This document shows positions 60,254 to 64,000 of a stretch of 64,000 nucleotides of DNA, piece by piece. Under the pieces are notes generated by a model. That model was not told the DNA's origin, did not search any database, and saw only the letters and a list, made by a program, of their open reading frames with translations. Location of the stretch: positions 6,228 through 70,227 of the forward strand of contig DAOSDL010000024.1 in NCBI GenBank assembly GCA_035362335.1, given 5' to 3'. Numbering within the stretch: the first letter of the stretch is position 1; every line of letters starts with the position of its first letter. Source of the stretch: JAOSJT01 sp035362335 (GTDB lineage Bacteria > Bacteroidota > Ignavibacteria > SZUA-365). Made by a program: the position numbers and the translations under genes.

Positions 60254-62285
60254 CGGCATCTCCATTCCACGCCCCGACCTGAGTACGGCCATGGACGCCG
60301 TGCTCGCCGAGAGCGCCGAGCAGGGGTTGCGACTGGTATGGCTGTTCGGTGAAACCGGACAGGGAAAGACGCATTTTCTCACCCATTACATCGAGGCCGT
60401 GCGCGCACGCGCACTGGTATCGTATGCGCAATGCAGCTCTCCGCTGGGCAATCAAAGCACCACGGTGCTCAAGCCGCATCAGCCGCTCAAGGATTTGTTC
60501 GAAGACATGCTGGCGAATCAGGCCAGCACGCGCAGGCGTTTGAATCTCATTAAAAACGTGTCGCTCACCGTGCTCGCCATGATTCCCGTGGTGGGCGAAT
60601 TCGCCTACGGTGTCAAGGAAATCCGTCGCGATTTGCACGAATTCAAAACCGGCACGCGCGAAGTGGATTTTTCCAATTTCGTCAAGGAATACTTCACCGA
60701 TCTCAACGCCATCGCGACGGAAACACCTGTGCTCGCGGTGATAGACGATGTGCAATGGGCCGACGTGCCCACCATCGAGGCGTTGCATCGCTTCGTGCTG
60801 GAGGAGGAGTACAGGAATACGCGCGTCACGCTGGTACTCAGCGCGCGCCGCGACGAAGTGGAAAACGTGCCGGAGTTGCTCAGTCTGTATTCGCACACGG
60901 GCCAGCAGCGCTTCTGCTCCGAACTCACCGTGCCGCCGTTTTCGGCGCTGCAAATCCGCGATTATCTGCGCAGCCGTTTCCCCCATGTGGCGCCGCAAAG
61001 CGAACTGCTGCAGTGGTTGGAGCAAAAAACCGGCGGCAATCCGTTTTTCCTCACGTCCTACATCCAGCATTTGCTTGTGGAAGGCGTGCTGGGAAAGCAG
61101 GGCGAGATACACGGCGACCTCGATACGTACCGCGGTCTCCCGGCCGAAATTCGCCTGGTGAATTCCTGGTTGATGAAATCCCTCAGCGACGGCGACCTGC
61201 ACCTGTTGCTCACCGCTTCGGTGCTGGGCTACGAATTCTCGCTGCATGAACTCTCGCATCTCGCGCAACGCCAGGCCCTGGACATCATCCGCGCGCTGCG
61301 TCGCGTCAAAACGCTGTATGGCATAGTGGAACCCAGCGGCTACAAGTTGATCAACGGCAAGGAATCCACCGTGTACCGCTTCACGCAGCACGCGATACAC
61401 ACCGCCTTGTACAACGAATTGACCGCCGAGGAACGCGAAGTACTGCACCGCATGACGGCGCATTATCTCAACGATTTGCGTCTCACACGCGGCACCGATC
61501 CCGATGTGCAGAATTCCGTGGCCTCGGCGCTGCTTTTGCACTCTCGCCTGGGCCGCGATCCCGAATTGGAATATCAGAGCATTTTGCTCAAGGCGCAGCA
61601 CACGCCCGACGTGCTCAACGAGCAGGAAATTCAGCAGCGCCTCGCATCGCTGGCGCCATCGATAGGAATCCCCGCCGAGCAATTATTGGAAAGCTTCCGA
61701 CAGGCCCTGCAACTCGCGCCGCTCAGCACGCGGCATGCGAATCGCGAGCAGATGGTGCTCGGCCTGCCGCAGGAGGAGCGCGAGATGGATTCGCTCTCGG
61801 CCCTGCTTGCCCGCATACTCGGCATGCTGCGTCGCGGCAGCACGGCCGAGGCCAATGTGGTGTTGGAGTTGCACGTCAACAAGGCCGAGCGCCGCGGTCA
61901 GCGCTTGCATCCCATCGTCCATGTGCTTTACGCCATGAGTTGCGAAATGCTTGGACGCGACCGCGAACTGGCGCTGCGCTCACTGCGCGTGGCCACCGCC
62001 GACACACTCGCGCCCGCCTACGCCACCTTCGCCCGACTTGGTCTCGCGCTGTTCGAGGAAGCGGACGACACGGAAACCCTGCGTCGTCTCAAGGAAGCGG
62101 CCGCGTACAGCGGCCGCCACGAAGGTATTCTGCATGCCGTCGCCGCGTGGATCGTCTCCACGCGCTTCGGCTCGAGAGAGGAGTTTCACGCCATCCTCGC
62201 GCACAGACATTTCGATGTCAGCGTTTCCGAGCAGCTTCAGTCGCTGTACCCGAACACCGCATCGCTGTTGCGCGGCAAGGAATAG
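60243..62285 (+). CDS. STAND/AAA-type ATPase with TPR-like C-terminal region
   Basis: The 680-residue protein has a P-loop (FGETGQGKTHFL, 36-45), a Walker B with ADVPTIEA context (VLAVIDDVQWAD), a sensor region (VTLVLSARRDE) and a winged-helix part (LLLTASVLGYEFSLHELSHL). A helical-repeat C-terminus follows (ERRGQRLHPIVHVLYAMSCE, RELALRSLRVATAD). This is the MalT/adenylate-cyclase-associated STAND layout of signal-driven switches, but no DNA-binding or effector domain is attached. With the membrane protein immediately upstream it may form a membrane-linked sensor. Function unknown; the ligand would bind the helical repeats. Confidence 0.85.
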   Translation: MDADGISIPRPDLSTAMDAVLAESAEQGLRLVWLFGETGQGKTHFLTHYIEAVRARALVSYAQCSSPLGNQSTTVLKPHQPLKDLFEDMLANQASTRRRLNLIKNVSLTVLAMIPVVGEFAYGVKEIRRDLHEFKTGTREVDFSNFVKEYFTDLNAIATETPVLAVIDDVQWADVPTIEALHRFVLEEEYRNTRVTLVLSARRDEVENVPELLSLYSHTGQQRFCSELTVPPFSALQIRDYLRSRFPHVAPQSELLQWLEQKTGGNPFFLTSYIQHLLVEGVLGKQGEIHGDLDTYRGLPAEIRLVNSWLMKSLSDGDLHLLLTASVLGYEFSLHELSHLAQRQALDIIRALRRVKTLYGIVEPSGYKLINGKESTVYRFTQHAIHTALYNELTAEEREVLHRMTAHYLNDLRLTRGTDPDVQNSVASALLLHSRLGRDPELEYQSILLKAQHTPDVLNEQEIQQRLASLAPSIGIPAEQLLESFRQALQLAPLSTRHANREQMVLGLPQEEREMDSLSALLARILGMLRRGSTAEANVVLELHVNKAERRGQRLHPIVHVLYAMSCEMLGRDRELALRSLRVATADTLAPAYATFARLGLALFEEADDTETLRRLKEAAAYSGRHEGILHAVAAWIVSTRFGSREEFHAILAHRHFDVSVSEQLQSLYPNTASLLRGKE

Positions 62286-62287
62286 CG

Positions 62288-62701
62288 TTACATCAATTCC
62301 GTACCGGTAAAGAAGTAATGCACTTCGAACGAGGCCGTATCGGGCGCGTCCGAACCATGCACCACATTGCGCTCGATACTGGTGGCCATGTCGCGGCGAA
62401 TCGTGCCGGGATCGGCGTTCTCGGGATTCGTCGCGCCCATCAGCGTGCGCCAGCGCTTGATCGCGTTCTCACCTTCGAGCGCCATCAACAGCACGGGGCC
62501 CGAGGTCATGAATTCCATCAGCGAGTTGAAAAAGGGGCGTTCGCGATGCACGTAGTAGAAGCCCTCGGCCTTGCTCCGCGTGAGATGCTCCATGCGCATA
62601 CCCACCACGCGCAGACCTTCCTGCTCGATACGCTTGACCACTTCGCCGATCACTCCAGCCGCGACACCATCGGGTTTGACAATTGCCAGTGTGCGTTCCA
62701 T
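62288..62701 (-). CDS. ndk: Nucleoside diphosphate kinase
   Basis: Transfers the gamma-phosphate between nucleoside triphosphates and diphosphates through a phospho-His intermediate. The 137-residue protein is the standard bacterial length: MERTLAIVKPDGVAAGVIGE, EGFYYVHRERPFFNSLMEFM, GPVLLMALEGENAI, LMGATNPENADPGTIR and the active-site RNVVHGSDAP with His115. The ATG at 62701, after AGGATGG, is preferred; the longer frame adds a non-conserved N-terminus. It is convergent with the ATPase gene, two bases after its stop. Confidence 0.96.
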   Translation of the reverse strand: MERTLAIVKPDGVAAGVIGEVVKRIEQEGLRVVGMRMEHLTRSKAEGFYYVHRERPFFNSLMEFMTSGPVLLMALEGENAIKRWRTLMGATNPENADPGTIRRDMATSIERNVVHGSDAPDTASFEVHYFFTGTELM

Positions 62702-62843
62702 GTCCATCCTGAATGTGTGAAAAAAGATAACATGTAGTATACAATGCGGCAGCGGCTCACGCAAGCGGCAGCGAATCGCACTCCTTCCCTTTCATCCTCA
62801 CACCCACTGCCACTCCGACAGCAACAGCACTGCTTTGCGCGCC

Positions 62844-64000
62844 CTACCTCCCCTCCACCACCAGGGCCGAGCGGGCAACGATGCGGCCTTGCGCGTCGAC
62901 GGCGCTGAGTTGATAATGGCCGGCGGCGAGGCCGTCGAGGGGCACGGACACACTGCCGCCACCGACCTCGCAGTACACGCGCTGGCTGCGCAGCTCCCGC
63001 CCGTCGCTGCCGTGTATGCGCAGCGTGTACGCGCCAGGCGCGGCGGTGAGCAGGGCCGTGGCCGCCGCCCGCGCCGGATTGGGAAAGGGACTCAAGCTCA
63101 GCAACGACGCCACCGGCGGCCGCAGCGCCTCCTGGGCATTGATGTTCAAATGCAGCTTGCCGATAAATGCTTCGGTGCCGCCAAGGAAGGTTGTGCGGTA
63201 GCCGCCGGGATTGACGGTTACGGGAGCCTCTACATAGCCGGAGTGATAGATTCCGCCGGCAGTGGACCAGAGTTTCCACGTAACGACCTTGCCCAATGGT
63301 TGCGTGGGCGATAGCATTTGTGCCCCTCGCAGCCGATAATCCTCCGCCGACACCGCGACGAGCATTCCTACCCATTGAGAGAGACCATGTTCGGAGAGTT
63401 TAACACCCAGCAAAGAATCCGCAGCCGTGTACATGAGTAAAACATACGTCCGTTCATCCGGCATCGCAATATCATACACGGTTATATCATCTCGTGCCGG
63501 CACCTCGATTGATCGGATGACGGAATGTGTCGCAGCATCGTAAATCACGTGGAAGCCAGCCAACCCACCCCATACTGGGGTCCCAAGGGGTGGATGCGTC
63601 GTTGGAAATTCCCCAACATTTCCACCTGTTCGACCCACCAGATGGATCTTGCTGCCCCATTGCTGCACGGCATCCAGAAAGTCCGTATGCTTCGCGCCAA
63701 GGTAGCTGCTGTAATGCAGTGTCGTGAAGTCCTTGTCCGTTTCCATGAGAAATATGTCCCCCGCCCCGGAATATAACGGTTGCAGGCAGCCCGGTGTGAC
63801 GGGGAAATCCCATCCATAGGTGAAACCCGCAAACACATAGGAGTTCTCCGTCTCTACGATATAATCGATACCCTCATAGAGAACATTCGGTGTGGCGCTT
63901 CCAAACACCGCCACATACTGCAAACTGTCGCCGGAAAGCACAAAAATGGCGGCATTCCCGTCACTGTCTGTGCGCGGTTTCGTAATAGAGGTACGCAGAA
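62844..64000 (-). CDS. Secreted beta-propeller (SBBP-like) protein with T9SS-type domain, N-terminus beyond window
   Basis: The frame is open from the right edge to a stop at 62844; the true start lies outside the window, and the GTG at 63941 is an internal codon. Repeats such as SDGNAAIFVLS, FAGFTYGWDFPVTPGCLQPL and DIFLMETDKDFTTLHYSSYL are characteristic of SBBP (seven-bladed, DxG-type) propellers of large secreted proteins. The C-terminal sorting-type domain is SPFPNPARAAATALLTAAPG ... LRIHGSDGRELRSQRVY ... LAAGHYQLSAVDAQGRIVAR. It probably belongs to the surface proteome delivered by T9SS. Up to a couple of thousand residues may be missing. Confidence 0.85.
   Translation of the reverse strand, partial: LRTSITKPRTDSDGNAAIFVLSGDSLQYVAVFGSATPNVLYEGIDYIVETENSYVFAGFTYGWDFPVTPGCLQPLYSGAGDIFLMETDKDFTTLHYSSYLGAKHTDFLDAVQQWGSKIHLVGRTGGNVGEFPTTHPPLGTPVWGGLAGFHVIYDAATHSVIRSIEVPARDDITVYDIAMPDERTYVLLMYTAADSLLGVKLSEHGLSQWVGMLVAVSAEDYRLRGAQMLSPTQPLGKVVTWKLWSTAGGIYHSGYVEAPVTVNPGGYRTTFLGGTEAFIGKLHLNINAQEALRPPVASLLSLSPFPNPARAAATALLTAAPGAYTLRIHGSDGRELRSQRVYCEVGGGSVSVPLDGLAAGHYQLSAVDAQGRIVARSALVVEGR

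Noticed and set aside
60075..61682. 535-residue minus-strand frame
   Set aside because: Antisense to the STAND ATPase, which has complete P-loop and Walker B motifs.

Overview
The window looks like chromosomal DNA of a Gram-negative bacterium of the Bacteroidota/Chlorobiota (FCB) side, most like the Ignavibacteria/Kapabacteria branch. The evidence is the large number of secreted proteins with a signal peptide and a C-terminal Por/type IX secretion (T9SS) sorting-type domain, including one with the NYPNPFNPNT signature, many BNR/sortilin-like propellers, GTG/TTG starts and high GC in most of the window. Taxonomy is inference; no rRNA is present.

Layout. 1-1040: secreted propeller protein cut by the left edge. 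1041-4320: repeat-rich and gene-poor, with a palindromic repeat array, a dispersed repeat in three copies, tRNA-Asp, and a YefM/Txe-type toxin-antitoxin pair between two 300-bp direct repeats. 4267-5972: XRE/ImmA-IrrE regulator-peptidase plus PIN protein, behind a 49-bp perfect palindrome. 6161-17413: secreted proteins (FGE-sulfatase fold, VIT+VWA, papain-like, GH17 inside a propeller). 17592-21331: ribose-phosphate pyrophosphokinase and, on the same strand, a compact three-gene locus holding a PafA-type (Pup ligase family) enzyme, a 77-residue Pup/UBact-like candidate modifier ending in Glu, and an unrecognised 262-residue protein. This is the most interesting part of the window.

22216-31665: outer-membrane protein, then a long plus-strand polysaccharide operon (CDP-glucose synthesis, epimerase, TPR protein, processive glycosyltransferase, GH26 enzyme, repeat protein) with several start/stop overlaps. 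32112-43299: UPF0182 membrane protein, YbaK, PEP carboxykinase next to an unusual aminotransferase/PEPCK-like fusion, flotillin, Ste24-type protease. 43324-51552: T9SS protein, a five-gene trehalose/osmotic operon (DUF5752, TreT, OtsB, MscS, OtsA) and a radical SAM protein. 52045-58874: RsgA and a run of BNR/T9SS paralogues ending in an orphan sorting domain. 59129-62285: membrane protein and STAND-type ATPase pair. 62288-64000: Ndk and a T9SS protein cut by the right edge.

The main candidate for a new system is the pupylation-like locus at 18.7-21.3 kb. It has a ligase whose PafA motifs align well but whose catalytic Asp position is Glu, a small modifier that would need no deamidation, and a new partner gene, all tightly coupled. 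No proteasome, ATPase ring or Dop-type deamidase is visible within the window.
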